This document shows, one piece after another, positions 35,362 to 43,604 of a stretch of 64,000 nucleotides of DNA. Position 1 is the first letter of the stretch, and the number at the start of each line of letters is the position of its first letter. The stretch lies in NCBI RefSeq assembly GCF_014207375.1, contig NZ_JACHEE010000012.1, positions 116,436-180,435 of the forward strand. Direction: 5' to 3'. The notes under the pieces were generated by a model, which was not told where the DNA came from, searched no databases, and saw only the letters and a program-made list of their open reading frames with translations. Both the position numbers and the translations under genes were made by a program. The DNA is from Arthrobacter sp. AZCC_0090 (GTDB lineage Bacteria > Actinomycetota > Actinomycetes > Actinomycetales > Micrococcaceae).

Positions 35362-36333
35362 CTACCGTCCAGCCAGGGCGGGGTTGTTCTCTGCCGGCAA
35401 TTCGATGCGTGCCACGGAATGTTCGATGGCCTCGCGGGAGGGCTCGAGCCACGGCGGCAGCTTCAGGGAGCGGCCGAGTTCCAGGAGCGGTTCGTCGACG
35501 TCGAAACCGGGGGTGTCGGTCGCAATTTCGTAAAGCACGCCGCCGGGTTCACGGAAGTAGATCGAGGTGAAGTACTGGCGGTCCAGGATGTCCGTGACGT
35601 GGAATCCGTGTCCGACCAGTTCCTGGCGCCAATTCTCCTGGGTGGCGACGTCAGGGACCCTGAAGGCGATGTGGTGCACGGTGCCGCCTGCAGTGAGACC
35701 GGGCTGGGCTTTGGGGTCGGCGATGACGTCGATGAGGTTTCCGGGACCGCCGTTGCCGGCCGCCAGTCGGGTGCGGTTACCGGAGGTGCCGACCAGGTGC
35801 AGGCCAAGGTCTTCGGTCAGCACGGCCACGGTCTTGTCCGGGTCGGCCACAGTGAGCACGGAGGAGTGCTGGCCGCGCACGGCATACTCGGCGGGCACGG
35901 AGGCGGAATCCCAGGGGTTCCGGGGATCAATGGTGGAGGATGCGACCAGATCCAGCTGCAGCCCGTCCGGGTCCCGCAGGGAGAGGCGCTCTTCGTCGGC
36001 AGACTCACGGGTGATGGTGGATTCGACACCCAGCGCCTTGAAATGCTTCTGCCACCAGCCCAGCGTGCCCTCCGGGATCGAGAACGCGGTGGAGGTCGAC
36101 TGTCCTGCCCCGATGCGGCCGGGAGCGATGCCCCGCCACGGGAAGAATGTCATTAGGGTGCCGGGTCGGCCGGACTCGTCGCCGTAGTACAAGTGGTAGG
36201 TGGACGGATCATCGAAGTTGACCGTCTTCTTCACCATGCGCAGGCCTAGGCCCCTTATATAAAAGTCGATGTTTGCCTGCGGATCGCCGGCGATGGCTGT
36301 GACGTGGTGCAAGCCTGAGGTATTCGCGGTCAT
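35362..36333 (-). CDS. Ring-cleaving dioxygenase, VOC family (MhqO/MhqA-like)
   Basis: The 323-aa protein has two glyoxalase/VOC halves. Likely metal ligands are a His in LHHVTAIAGD, a His in VHHIAFRVPD and a Glu in VLYEIATDTPG. Family members cleave hydroquinones and protect against quinone electrophiles. The gene is divergent from a MarR regulator and is first in the two-gene unit with the esterase. Confidence 0.85.
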   Translation of the reverse strand: MTANTSGLHHVTAIAGDPQANIDFYIRGLGLRMVKKTVNFDDPSTYHLYYGDESGRPGTLMTFFPWRGIAPGRIGAGQSTSTAFSIPEGTLGWWQKHFKALGVESTITRESADEERLSLRDPDGLQLDLVASSTIDPRNPWDSASVPAEYAVRGQHSSVLTVADPDKTVAVLTEDLGLHLVGTSGNRTRLAAGNGGPGNLIDVIADPKAQPGLTAGGTVHHIAFRVPDVATQENWRQELVGHGFHVTDILDRQYFTSIYFREPGGVLYEIATDTPGFDVDEPLLELGRSLKLPPWLEPSREAIEHSVARIELPAENNPALAGR

Positions 36334-36389
36334 GTTGACCCCTCCTGTTCGGACTGATCCGGCCAGGAAGCCCCCGGCCGGTGACGTAT

Positions 36390-36427
36390 ATGCAAATGCA
36401 TCTATCGAGAAAATTATTTCCTAGGAA
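36390..36427. promoter_or_regulatory. Candidate MarR (MhqR-like) operators
   Basis: Between the divergent dioxygenase and marR genes lie ATGCA-AA-TGCAT (36390-36401) and TTCCTAGGAA (36418-36427), both inverted repeats. A similar ATGC-ATAC-GCAT stands at 37177-37188 in front of the YceI gene. Confidence 0.5.
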
Positions 36428-36524
36428 GATAAATTCGTCAACACGGCAAGATACTGCTGACCAAGTAAGTTTCGTGGAAGTAGCTTCTCTGGCGCAGTAT
36501 CATTGGGAGCGGAAAGGACTGGAC

Positions 36525-36995
36525 ATGGCAGAGCATGCGAAAGCGGAGGTTGGCCGGAGTCTTGATCCGGTCACCCAGTGGGGGCTGGTTATTGAAGGCT
36601 TCCAGATCACGACCAGGAAGCTGCACCGGGCGGTGGCCGCCGCTTTCTCCCTGGATCCAGCCGAAGCCGAGACTCTGCTGCGCCTCACCCGAAGCCCGGA
36701 GCGCAGGATGTCCATGGCGGCGCTGGCTCGTGAGGCGGCCTTCAGTACGGGCGGGTTTACCAAGATCGCGGACCGCCTGGCCAAGCGCGACCTGGTCGTC
36801 CGAACCCCTTGCGCCGACGACCGCAGGGTGGTCTATCTGGAACTGACCGCGGCCGGTGTTAGGCTGGCCGACGAACTCCAGAACCTCGTTGCCGACATCG
36901 TCCGCAAAACCTACATCGACGTCCTCGGGGCTGATAGGGCGACAACGGTCGCCGAAGCCATGGCTGAATTGCGCGAAGCCAACGCCACCTTGTAG
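36525..36995 (+). CDS. MarR-family regulator (MhqR-like)
   Basis: The 156-aa winged-helix protein has recognition helix STGGFTKIADRLAKRDLV and wing ADDRRVVYLELT. The start at ATG 36525 has a GGAAAGGACT ribosome site; the earlier in-frame Met lies within the operator region. It is probably an electrophile- or quinone-responsive repressor of the divergent dioxygenase-esterase unit and of the YceI gene. Confidence 0.8.
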   Translation: MAEHAKAEVGRSLDPVTQWGLVIEGFQITTRKLHRAVAAAFSLDPAEAETLLRLTRSPERRMSMAALAREAAFSTGGFTKIADRLAKRDLVVRTPCADDRRVVYLELTAAGVRLADELQNLVADIVRKTYIDVLGADRATTVAEAMAELREANATL

Positions 36996-37176
36996 GTACT
37001 CGTGCGCCCCTTCGCGCAGAGGCCCGAACGTGTCGCGGGGCGGCGCTTCCAGGCCCCGTGGGGTTGAAACTTTACGCAGGGTTCGATCGCGTTCGACTGT
37101 AAGTAGTTTTCCAGAAAACTATTTGCCGAAAAGAATCTTCTTAGTTGACAAGCGCCCATGGGGTGGCGATAGTTAT

Positions 37177-37188
37177 ATGCATACGCAT
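37177..37188. promoter_or_regulatory. ATGC-ATAC-GCAT inverted repeat upstream of the YceI gene
   Basis: It resembles the box at 36390-36401 and sits 41 bases before the GTG start, consistent with control by the same MarR protein. Confidence 0.4.
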
Positions 37189-37229
37189 GTAAATCCGCTA
37201 CTTGCGACGACCCACCAAGGAGACAGACC

Positions 37230-37775
37230 GTGACCACGATTGAACTCATCCCCGGCACTTGGATGCTTGACCAGGCACACACCGAAGTAGGCTTCACCGT
37301 GCGCCACGCCGGCATCAGCAAGGTCCGCGGCCAGTTCGCCGAGGCAGACGCCACGCTTGTCATCGGCGACACCCTCGGCACCTCGTCCGTCGAGGCCAGC
37401 GTGAAGACCGCCTCGTTTGACTCCAACAACAACGACCGCGACGCCCATGTCAAGGGACCGGACTTCTTCAACGTTGAGCAGTTCCCGAACATGACCTTCA
37501 CGGCAACCGAGGTCCAGGGAACTCAGGAGAAGTTCAGCCTCAGCGGCGACCTGACCATCAAAGAATCCACCAGGCCGGTAACCTTCGACGTTGAGTTCGG
37601 TGGCGTGGCCATTGACCCCTTCGGCGCGACCCGCGCCGGGTTCTCCGCCTCCGCGCAGATCTCGCGCAAGGAATTCGGCATCACCTGGAACGCCGCCCTG
37701 GAAGCCGGCGGAGTCCTCGTCGGCGACAAGGTCACCATCACAATCGACTCGGCCTTCGTTCTCCCCGCGAGCTAA
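37230..37775 (+). CDS. YceI-family protein
   Basis: The 181-aa protein has the YceI lipocalin-like beta-barrel pattern: WMLDQAHTEVGFTVRHAGISKVRGQF, DAHVKGPDFFNVEQFP, and FGITWNAALEAGGVLVGDKV. The family binds isoprenoid quinones or similar lipids. There is no signal peptide, so it is cytoplasmic. AAGGAGA precedes the GTG start. Neighbouring quinone-response genes fit a role in quinone binding or buffering. Confidence 0.85.
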   Translation: MTTIELIPGTWMLDQAHTEVGFTVRHAGISKVRGQFAEADATLVIGDTLGTSSVEASVKTASFDSNNNDRDAHVKGPDFFNVEQFPNMTFTATEVQGTQEKFSLSGDLTIKESTRPVTFDVEFGGVAIDPFGATRAGFSASAQISRKEFGITWNAALEAGGVLVGDKVTITIDSAFVLPAS

Positions 37776-37883
37776 CGGCCCCTGAACGGGCTCGCACTCA
37801 AGGTCGCAGACGCGGCCGGGCAGGCGGGCTGCCCGACACCCAGCCGCATCTCCGTGGATGGCAACCGATCACCAGGAGTCGCA

Positions 37884-38268
37884 ATGGAACCAGAGAAAAC
37901 CATCACCGTCCGGCACGTCCCCGACAACCACTGCTACGAGCTCGTCGACGGGGAGACCGCCATCGGCAAGACCGAGTACGTGCCCGCCAGTGGCCCGGCC
38001 GACAGGGAAAGGATTTTCTACCACACCGAAGTCAGCGACGCCTACGCAGGCATGGGCCTCGCCGCGGTCCTGGCAAAGCATGCATTGGACGACACCATCG
38101 CCGCCGGGCTGACCATCATCCCTGTGTGTCCCTACATCAAGATCTGGATGCGCCGCCACCCGGACTACCAGCAGCACGCCGCACCGATCCGACCCGGACT
38201 ACCAGCAGCACGCCGCACCGATCCGACCCGGGCACCTGGCCGCCGTCGACCGCGTCTACCAGCCGTGA
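37884..38268 (+). pseudogene. GNAT (YjdJ-like) N-acetyltransferase, tail frameshifted by a tandem duplication
   Basis: The first 90 codons form a small GNAT domain: ELVDGETAIGKTEYV, YAGMGLAAVLAKHALDDTI, IIPVCPYIKIWMRRHPDY. Then a 34-bp unit is duplicated (38161-38228). If one copy is removed, the frame ends HLAAVDRVYQP and stops at 38266-38268, overlapping the next gene's GTG. With both copies present the stop is missed and the frame runs into the maleylacetate reductase. Confidence 0.75.
38161..38228. repeat. Tandem duplication of a 34-bp unit
   Basis: Two identical 34-bp units stand side by side (38161-38194 and 38195-38228). Since 34 is not a multiple of three, it changes the frame of the GNAT gene and fuses it to the gene behind. 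Confidence 0.9.
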
Positions 38269-39338
38269 GCGGAATGGGCGCGGGACTTACATTTGAACAC
38301 ATCACCCTGGGGCAGCGGGTGCTGTTCGGCGCCGGAAAGGCGGCCGAACATCTCACCGGAGAGATCAAACGCCTTGGAGCCAGGAACGTCATGGTCATCT
38401 CTTCCGCCAGGGAACGGCCAGAAGCCGAAAAGATCACCGCCGGCATCAACGTGACGCTGAGCTATGACGACGTCGCCCCGCACGTCCCCGTTCACAAGGC
38501 CGACACGGCCCGAAACGCAGCCATCCGGAACGGTATCGACCTGCTCGTCAGCATCGGCGGCGGCTCCGCCACAGGCCTCGCCAAAGCCATCGCCCTGACA
38601 ACCGGCCTGCCCATCCTCGCCGTTCCGACCACCTACGCAGGCTCGGAGGCGACCAATGTGTGGGGGCTGACCGAAGCATCACGCAAGACCACCGGTGTCG
38701 ATGACCGCGTGCTGCCCGTGACCGTCATCTACGATGCCGAGCTGACACTGTCTCTGCCCAGGGAGCTGAGCATCGCCTCGGGTCTGAACGCCTTGGCCCA
38801 CTGCATCGACTCCATGTGGGCGCACCGCACCGACCCCATCAACCAGGCACTTGCCGCCGAAGGCATCCGCGCCCTGAACAACGCGCTTCCTGTTATCGGC
38901 AAGAACCTGAACGATCTCAGCGGCAGGGAGCAGGCCCTGTATGGGGCCTATCTGTCCGCCGTTGCCTTCGCGTCCGCAGGATCCGGGATGCACCACAAGA
39001 TCTGCCACGTCCTCGGCGGCAGATGGAACCTTCCCCACGCCCAAACCCACGCCGTCGTGCTCCCATATGTCCTGGCATTCAACGCCCCCGCGGCCCCCGC
39101 TGCCATCGACAGAATCGCAGCCGCCTTCGGAACTGAGAACGCCTTGGAAGGCCTAGACACACTGCAGGACACGCTGGGCGCACCCACCGCACTTAAGGAC
39201 CTCGGACTGGCCAAGGAGAGCATAGCCGAAGCCGTCCGGCTCATCCTTCCCACCATCCCTGCCTCCAACCCCCGTCCCGTCACCGAGGAAAACCTCACAG
39301 CGTTGCTCGTGGCAGCCCACGCCGGAATGCCCGGGTGA
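38265..39338 (+). CDS. Maleylacetate reductase (iron-containing alcohol dehydrogenase family)
   Basis: The 357-aa protein has the family pattern: GGGSATGLAKAIAL (cofactor loop), VPTTYAGSEATNVWGLTE, LNALAHCIDSMW and GMHHKICHVLGG (metal histidines). It reduces maleylacetate to 3-oxoadipate after ring cleavage of hydroxyquinol or hydroquinone. The native start is GTG 38265 (or ATG 38274). As the sequence stands it can also be made as the C-terminal part of a 494-aa fusion from 37854 or 37884. Fits beside the ring-cleaving dioxygenase. Confidence 0.8.
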   Translation: MSGMGAGLTFEHITLGQRVLFGAGKAAEHLTGEIKRLGARNVMVISSARERPEAEKITAGINVTLSYDDVAPHVPVHKADTARNAAIRNGIDLLVSIGGGSATGLAKAIALTTGLPILAVPTTYAGSEATNVWGLTEASRKTTGVDDRVLPVTVIYDAELTLSLPRELSIASGLNALAHCIDSMWAHRTDPINQALAAEGIRALNNALPVIGKNLNDLSGREQALYGAYLSAVAFASAGSGMHHKICHVLGGRWNLPHAQTHAVVLPYVLAFNAPAAPAAIDRIAAAFGTENALEGLDTLQDTLGAPTALKDLGLAKESIAEAVRLILPTIPASNPRPVTEENLTALLVAAHAGMPG

Positions 39339-39390
39339 GCACATCCGATACGAAAACCCTTCCCGAGCCGTTGCGAGTAGTATCGCTGCC

Positions 39391-39681
39391 ATGGACAACA
39401 CAGGGACTTTGTTCGGCTGGGCATTCGGCGATGCCGCCCGAGAAGATGACGGCAAGTATGTTGAGGAGCTTCAGCGCGTGGCTTTGGATAATGCCCGGCA
39501 GACGGCGGAAGCCAAGGGGTTGACGGTCGAGGCCGGTTCCGACGTCTTCGCCATCTTGAACGCCCACGAAACCCTGATTGAGATGGACACCGCCCCGGAC
39601 AGCCTGGTGGTCCGCGCCACAGTGCATCTTGAAGGCCCAGGAGCCGGCAAGCTGCATGCTGAAGGCCCCATGAACGGCTAG
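39391..39681 (+). CDS. Hypothetical protein, 96 aa
   Basis: A small acidic protein (LFGWAFGDAAREDDGKYVEELQ) with a final MNG. No clear ribosome site. It stands between maleylacetate reductase and an IS701-type transposase remnant. No family recognised. Confidence 0.45.
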   Translation: MDNTGTLFGWAFGDAAREDDGKYVEELQRVALDNARQTAEAKGLTVEAGSDVFAILNAHETLIEMDTAPDSLVVRATVHLEGPGAGKLHAEGPMNG

Positions 39682-39784
39682 CTGGTTGGCTGGCCTCTCA
39701 ACGGCTAGTACACAGTCGCGTTTATTTTCGTCCATGTCGGCGTTTTAACCGGATTTCTCGTCCCGGAAGTGTTAATCCTGTCCG

Positions 39785-40447
39785 GTGAGTGATGATATCT
39801 GTGTGGCTGAGGTGCGGGAATGGGCGGACGGGCTGGTCGAGGTCGGGGAGCTGATCGCGGCTCGGTTCGCCCGGTCAGAGCCGCGGGCGAACGCGGTGGA
39901 GTATGTCAGGGGGCTGCTCTCGGACGAGGAGCGGAAGAACTCCTGGACGCTCTCGGAGCGCGCCGGCCACCGGGTGCCGGACCGGATGCAGCGGCTGCTC
40001 TCGACCACGGACTGGGACCCGACGGGCTGCGGGAGGACCTGCGCTCCTACGTCGCGGACAAGATCGGCGACCCGGACGGAGTGCTCGTCGTCGACGAGAC
40101 CCGTTTTCTGAAGAAAGGCCGCCGGTCGGCCGGCGTCGCCCGCCAGTATTCGGGGACCGCGGGACGGGTGGAGAACTGCCAGATCGGCGTGTTCCTCACC
40201 TATGCCACAAGGCACGGTCGCACGTTCCTGGACCGGGAACTCTACCTGCCCAAGGAATGGACGGATGATCCGGGCCGGTGTGCGGGAGCCGGCATCCCGC
40301 AGGACCGCTGTTTCAAGACCAAGCCGGCGCTGGCCATCGACATGATCGAACGCGCCCTGGACGCCGGGGTTCCGGCGAAATGGGCGGCAGGTGACGCGGT
40401 CTACGGGCAGTACCACAGGCTGCGCCGCACCCTGGAAGAACGCGGCA
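39785..40447 (+). pseudogene. IS701-family transposase, frameshifted and 3'-truncated
   Basis: The start (WADGLVEVGELIAARFARSE, SDEERKNSWTLSERAGH) and the DDE region (GVLVVDETRFLKKGRRSAGVARQYSG, AAGDAVYGQYHRLRRTLE) belong to IS701-like transposases. One base is missing near 40020 between the two halves. At about 40447 the sequence passes in frame into a helicase gene, and the last third of the transposase is absent. Confidence 0.8.
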
Positions 40448-41187
40448 ACCAGATCCCGGCACGGTACTGGTTGGGGCTTACGGCTACGCCGTACCGGCGG
40501 GACAAACTGGACTCACTGATTTACCCCCAGCTCGGCAAGATCACGCACACCATCTCGCCCCCTGCTCCGCACCACCCGCGGGAGGTTGCCGAGCCGACGC
40601 TGGCTTTGAAGCTGCACCGGACGTCTTACACTTACGACGGCGGCGCTGACCCCAGCGAGCCTGGCGGGATTTCCGCCATTTACAAGGACTTGATCGCGAA
40701 CGAGGATCGCCTGCAGCAAATCTACGACGACGTCATGGCGGCTCACGATCAGAACTCGCGAATTCTTTTGCTGACGACCTGGAAAGCCCATCTTGATTCC
40801 TTCAGGTCCCGGTTCGAGGCAGCTGGTCTGAAGCCGGTGGTCTTCACCGGGGCAATGAAGGCGAAGGATCGGCAAGCCGCCGTCGAGCGTCTTTCCAACT
40901 CCGATGACCCAGAGCCGCTGCTGGTGCTGGGAACCGGCTCGTACATTGGCGAGGGCTTTGATTGTCCGAAGCTGGATACCTTGTTCCTTGCGGCACCCAT
41001 TTCCTTCAAGGGCAGGCTGGTCCAATACGCCGGCCGAATCATCCGACTATACGCAGGGAAAACGGTGGCGACCGTTCACGACTACCATGATGAGTCCACT
41101 CCGGTCCTGGCAGCTTCGCTGAACAAGCGGGCGCCTGGGTGCGTCTCGCTCGGGTTCCCTGATCCGCGGAAATTGCCAAGCGAGTGA
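40448..41187 (+). pseudogene. Superfamily II helicase C-terminal half, fused to the transposase remnant
   Basis: About 245 codons carry helicase motif III (YWLGLTATPYRR) and the second RecA-like domain (ILLLTTWKAHLDSF, LVLGTGSYIGEGFDCPKLDTL, QYAGRIIRLYAGK). The Walker A/B half that binds ATP is missing, replaced by the transposase. The open frame makes a chimeric protein of no expected function. Related helicases are common in restriction- and DNA-repair-like islands. Confidence 0.75.
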
Positions 41188-41283
41188 CGTCGTCATCCCC
41201 GCGGGAACAGTCTTCGGTGATTTTGCTACGGCATCAGCCACCAAATGGTCCGAGTGACGACCACGGAACGAAAAGCGACGTAG

Positions 41284-41309
41284 AAGTACTTGACGTACTT
41301 GATGTACGT
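41284..41309 (+). promoter_or_regulatory. GTAC repeats upstream of the second TA module
   Basis: GTAC occurs at 41286, 41295 and 41304, a strict 9-bp period, within repeated GTACTTGA units just before the antitoxin start. Likely an autoregulatory operator. Confidence 0.5.
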
Positions 41310-41324
41310 GCGGATGATTGATAT

Positions 41325-41765
41325 ATGAGCACCCCCGCACATGAGACAGTCGGTGGACACGTCTACGGGTTTACCCAAGCACGGGATTCGTTGAAGACGA
41401 TCCTCGATGCCAGCGAGCGGGGAGGGCTGTCCACGATACGGCGGCCCGACCGGGCCACGGCCGCCGTCGTCAACGGAGAGAGCTTGCGTCGGTATCTGGA
41501 ACTGACGGTCGTCGCCAATGTCCAGGTCGTGAATGAGGACGGAGCATGGGCTGTCTTCATGCCAGGGCAGCCTTTTGCCGCCGAGGCCACGGACCTGGCT
41601 GAAGCCTTGGCGGACTTTGTCGATGCTTTGCGGGACTACGCGGAGGATTGGGAGGACCATTTGAACGCGGCGCCCAATCACCGCGAGAACTGGGCCTTGG
41701 TTCAGCTCATTGACCTGTCCACCGATCAGCAATTGACCGCGTGGCTCACCGGCTCGGTGGCATGA
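41325..41765 (+). CDS. Phd/YefM-like antitoxin with extended C-terminus
   Basis: The 146-aa protein has a Phd/YefM-type DNA-binding start (HVYGFTQARDSLKTILDASE, ATAAVVNGESLRRYL) and an unusually long acidic C-terminal part (LAEALADFVDALRDYAEDWEDHL) that could wrap a toxin. Its TGA overlaps the ATG of the next gene, the usual TA arrangement. It sits directly left of junction copy 2. Confidence 0.7.
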   Translation: MSTPAHETVGGHVYGFTQARDSLKTILDASERGGLSTIRRPDRATAAVVNGESLRRYLELTVVANVQVVNEDGAWAVFMPGQPFAAEATDLAEALADFVDALRDYAEDWEDHLNAAPNHRENWALVQLIDLSTDQQLTAWLTGSVA

Positions 41766-42205
41766 GCGTCCGACGCCTGGGCGGACGGGACGACCATGAA
41801 AAGTTCTGTCTAACCGAGCGCTGGGAGCTGGTGACGAATGCCCGCGGGAAACCAGTGCGCCATCACGCGACCTACCGGTTGAGTCTGCAAGATGGACGGA
41901 TCTTGCGGACCCGGATTTCGCGCCCGGTGGATCGCACCACGTATTCGAGTTCGATCTGGAACCATATTCTCCAAGATCAGCTCGAGGTCGGTGAGGATGA
42001 GTTTTGGGCGTGCGTCGATGACGGGACGCTGCCGGCCCGCGGAATGGCAGCCCCTCCCGCTTCGGCTATTCCCTTAGCGCTGGTCTGGCAACTCACCCAC
42101 ACCGTTGGAATGGATGAGCGAGATGTTGCCCGGATGACGAAAGAGCAGGCCGTTCAGGCGATCAATGATTACTGGATGTCGCAAGGGGCCGGTCAGGACA
42201 ACTGA
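41762..42205 (+). CDS. Putative toxin partner of the Phd/YefM-like antitoxin
   Basis: A 147-aa basic protein overlapping the antitoxin by four bases. Its first half is beta-rich (WELVTNARGKPVRHHATYRL, GRILRTRISRPVDRTTY), its second half helical (PLALVWQLTHTVGMDERDVA). It is longer than RelE/YoeB toxins (about 85 aa) and has no obvious RelE active site. Assignment as a toxin rests on position and overlap. The stop lies 71 bases before junction copy 2. Confidence 0.55.
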   Translation: MSVRRLGGRDDHEKFCLTERWELVTNARGKPVRHHATYRLSLQDGRILRTRISRPVDRTTYSSSIWNHILQDQLEVGEDEFWACVDDGTLPARGMAAPPASAIPLALVWQLTHTVGMDERDVARMTKEQAVQAINDYWMSQGAGQDN

Positions 42206-42276
42206 TACGTTTGGCCCGGTCGGTCGGACAGGGTTTCACCTGCTGTAGCGGGACATTCGTCTCAATCAAATCCGTG

Positions 42277-42419
42277 AAAAGAGGGGTGTGCACAATGTGC
42301 ACACTCTTGCCGCCGGACTGGGCCGTACCGCCGCCGGACTGGCTCGTACTCGGCATGTTTTCGGGAATTCCCCTGTGTTTCCGGGGGCTGGAATGCAGTT
42401 CGAGTCCCACCTCGGGCAC
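42277..42419 (+). repeat. Junction repeat copy 2: palindrome, two arm-like repeats and tRNA 3' end
   Basis: Same order as copy 1: GTGTGCACAATGTGCACAC at 42286-42304, ACTGGGCCGTAC at 42317-42328, ACTGGCTCGTAC at 42338-42349 (again 21 bp apart), and the 22-bp tRNA end at 42398-42419. The sequence between the arm repeats and the core has diverged but keeps its length to within one base. Confidence 0.7.
42398..42419 (+). other. Putative attachment-site core (tRNA 3' end), copy 2
   Basis: Identical over 22 bp to 15410-15431 and in the same orientation. The two copies bound about 27 kb. Confidence 0.6.
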
Positions 42420-42431
42420 GTGTTTCTGCTG

Positions 42432-42456
42432 GTCAGGGGGCCTTTGGCCCTCTGAC
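42432..42456 (+). terminator. Hairpin after junction copy 2
   Basis: GTCAGGGGGCC-TTT-GGCCCTCTGAC forms an 11-bp stem with one mismatch. A run of six T follows some 17 bases later. Confidence 0.5.
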
Positions 42457-42965
42457 TGTGCACAAATCAGCTTTTTTGTGGGCCCTTCTCACCGCAAGAG
42501 TGCCCCCGGCGCCGCGGTGACCTTCCAAGACGCGCTCTGCTTATCGACGACGTTGGGGACGGTGTGTCCTCAGTACCTCAGGTGGCAGCTTGTTCTTGGC
42601 CCTTAGAACTTCGATGGGATCTCACGGATAGGTGTTGACCGCGTTGCCGGCTCGAGGATGTCAGCATCGAGGCAGGTGTAGACGGCATCCGCCGTACCGT
42701 CGTATCTAATCAACACGGTCTCGCCGCACCTCTCGTCCCGGATTCTCTTCTCGACTCTAACGGTGTCATCCAATCAGATGCTCCGGGATCGGCAGGCCAT
42801 CCGGATTCGACTTTGGACGTATACCTCGGAGCTGCGAGCTGGTGCAGACGACTTCGGACAAGGAAGAGTTCGAAGTCGCCTGCACCAACCACAACGGACT
42901 CCGGTGAGGGTGCCGGTGGCGGACGCCGAGTTCGCTTCGGACAGTGGTCGGAACATACTGAATGA
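42457..42965. other. Intergenic with a hairpin at 42841-42886
   Basis: No supported gene. GGTGCAGACGACTTCG and CGAAGTCGCCTGCACC form a 16-bp stem (one mismatch) with a 14-base loop about 80 bases before the TMEM175 start; it may be a regulatory hairpin or a repeat end. Confidence 0.45.
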
Positions 42966-43604
42966 ATGCAAACAACCCGCGGCTTGGACAGGCTCGTTTT
43001 CTTCACGGACGCCGTGACGGCCATCGCCATCACTCTGCTCGTGCTGCCGCTGGTCGACTCCGTCACCCAGGCAGCCCACGACGGGTTGAGTGCTGAGCAA
43101 TTCATCGGGAACAATTACGCGGCGATCTCTGGCTTCGCGTTGAGTTTCGTGGTGATCGCCCGGCTCTGGCTCGCCCATCATTCGACGTTCGAGCATGTCA
43201 GGTCCTACAGCAGTCCACTCCTGCTGCTCAGCCTGTTTTGGGCGTTCACGGTGGTGGTGTTACCGCTTCCGACGGAAATGGTGTCCCAGTTCAGGACTTC
43301 GCCGCTCTCGGTCGGCGTATACATCGGGACGATGGCCGCGAGCAGCCTCACGCTCACGGCCATGACGTTGTGGATCCGGAAGCATCCGCAGCTTGAGATG
43401 GAAGAGAATCCCATGCCCGGCCGCGAAGTCTTCTCCAGCGCCGTTTCGACGATCGGGTTCTTCATCGCCCTGATCGTGGGAGTGCTCGTGCCGGCCATCA
43501 ACTTCTACTCGCTGTTGATTATTTTGCTGACCGTCCCACTGCAACGGGTCTACGATCGACGATCAGCTGCTGCGCGGCTGGCGCCAGCCGCGCAGCCATC
43601 TTAG
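42966..43604 (+). CDS. TMEM175-family (DUF1211) potassium channel
   Basis: The 212-aa membrane protein has six hydrophobic helices and the family signature near the start as RLVFFTDAVTAIAITLLVLP (R-x3-F-S/T-D; threonine replaces the common serine). Bacterial TMEM175 proteins are tetrameric potassium leak channels. It stands alone. A 28-bp perfect palindrome covers its last codons (43569-43596). Confidence 0.8.
   Translation: MQTTRGLDRLVFFTDAVTAIAITLLVLPLVDSVTQAAHDGLSAEQFIGNNYAAISGFALSFVVIARLWLAHHSTFEHVRSYSSPLLLLSLFWAFTVVVLPLPTEMVSQFRTSPLSVGVYIGTMAASSLTLTAMTLWIRKHPQLEMEENPMPGREVFSSAVSTIGFFIALIVGVLVPAINFYSLLIILLTVPLQRVYDRRSAAARLAPAAQPS
43569..43596. repeat. Perfect 28-bp palindrome at the gene end
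   Basis: GCTGCGCGGCTGGC is followed at once by its reverse complement, without a loop, inside the last codons of the TMEM175 gene. As RNA it would form a strong hairpin and may end transcription. Confidence 0.6.

Noticed and set aside
37854..39338. A natural two-domain GNAT-dehydrogenase enzyme
   Set aside because: The linker is created by an exact 34-bp tandem duplication in the wrong frame; without it two ordinary overlapping genes result.
39820..41187. A single 455-aa enzyme
   Set aside because: It is a chimera of a transposase and a helicase half joined at about 40447; the first codons are in the wrong frame relative to the true transposase start at 39785.
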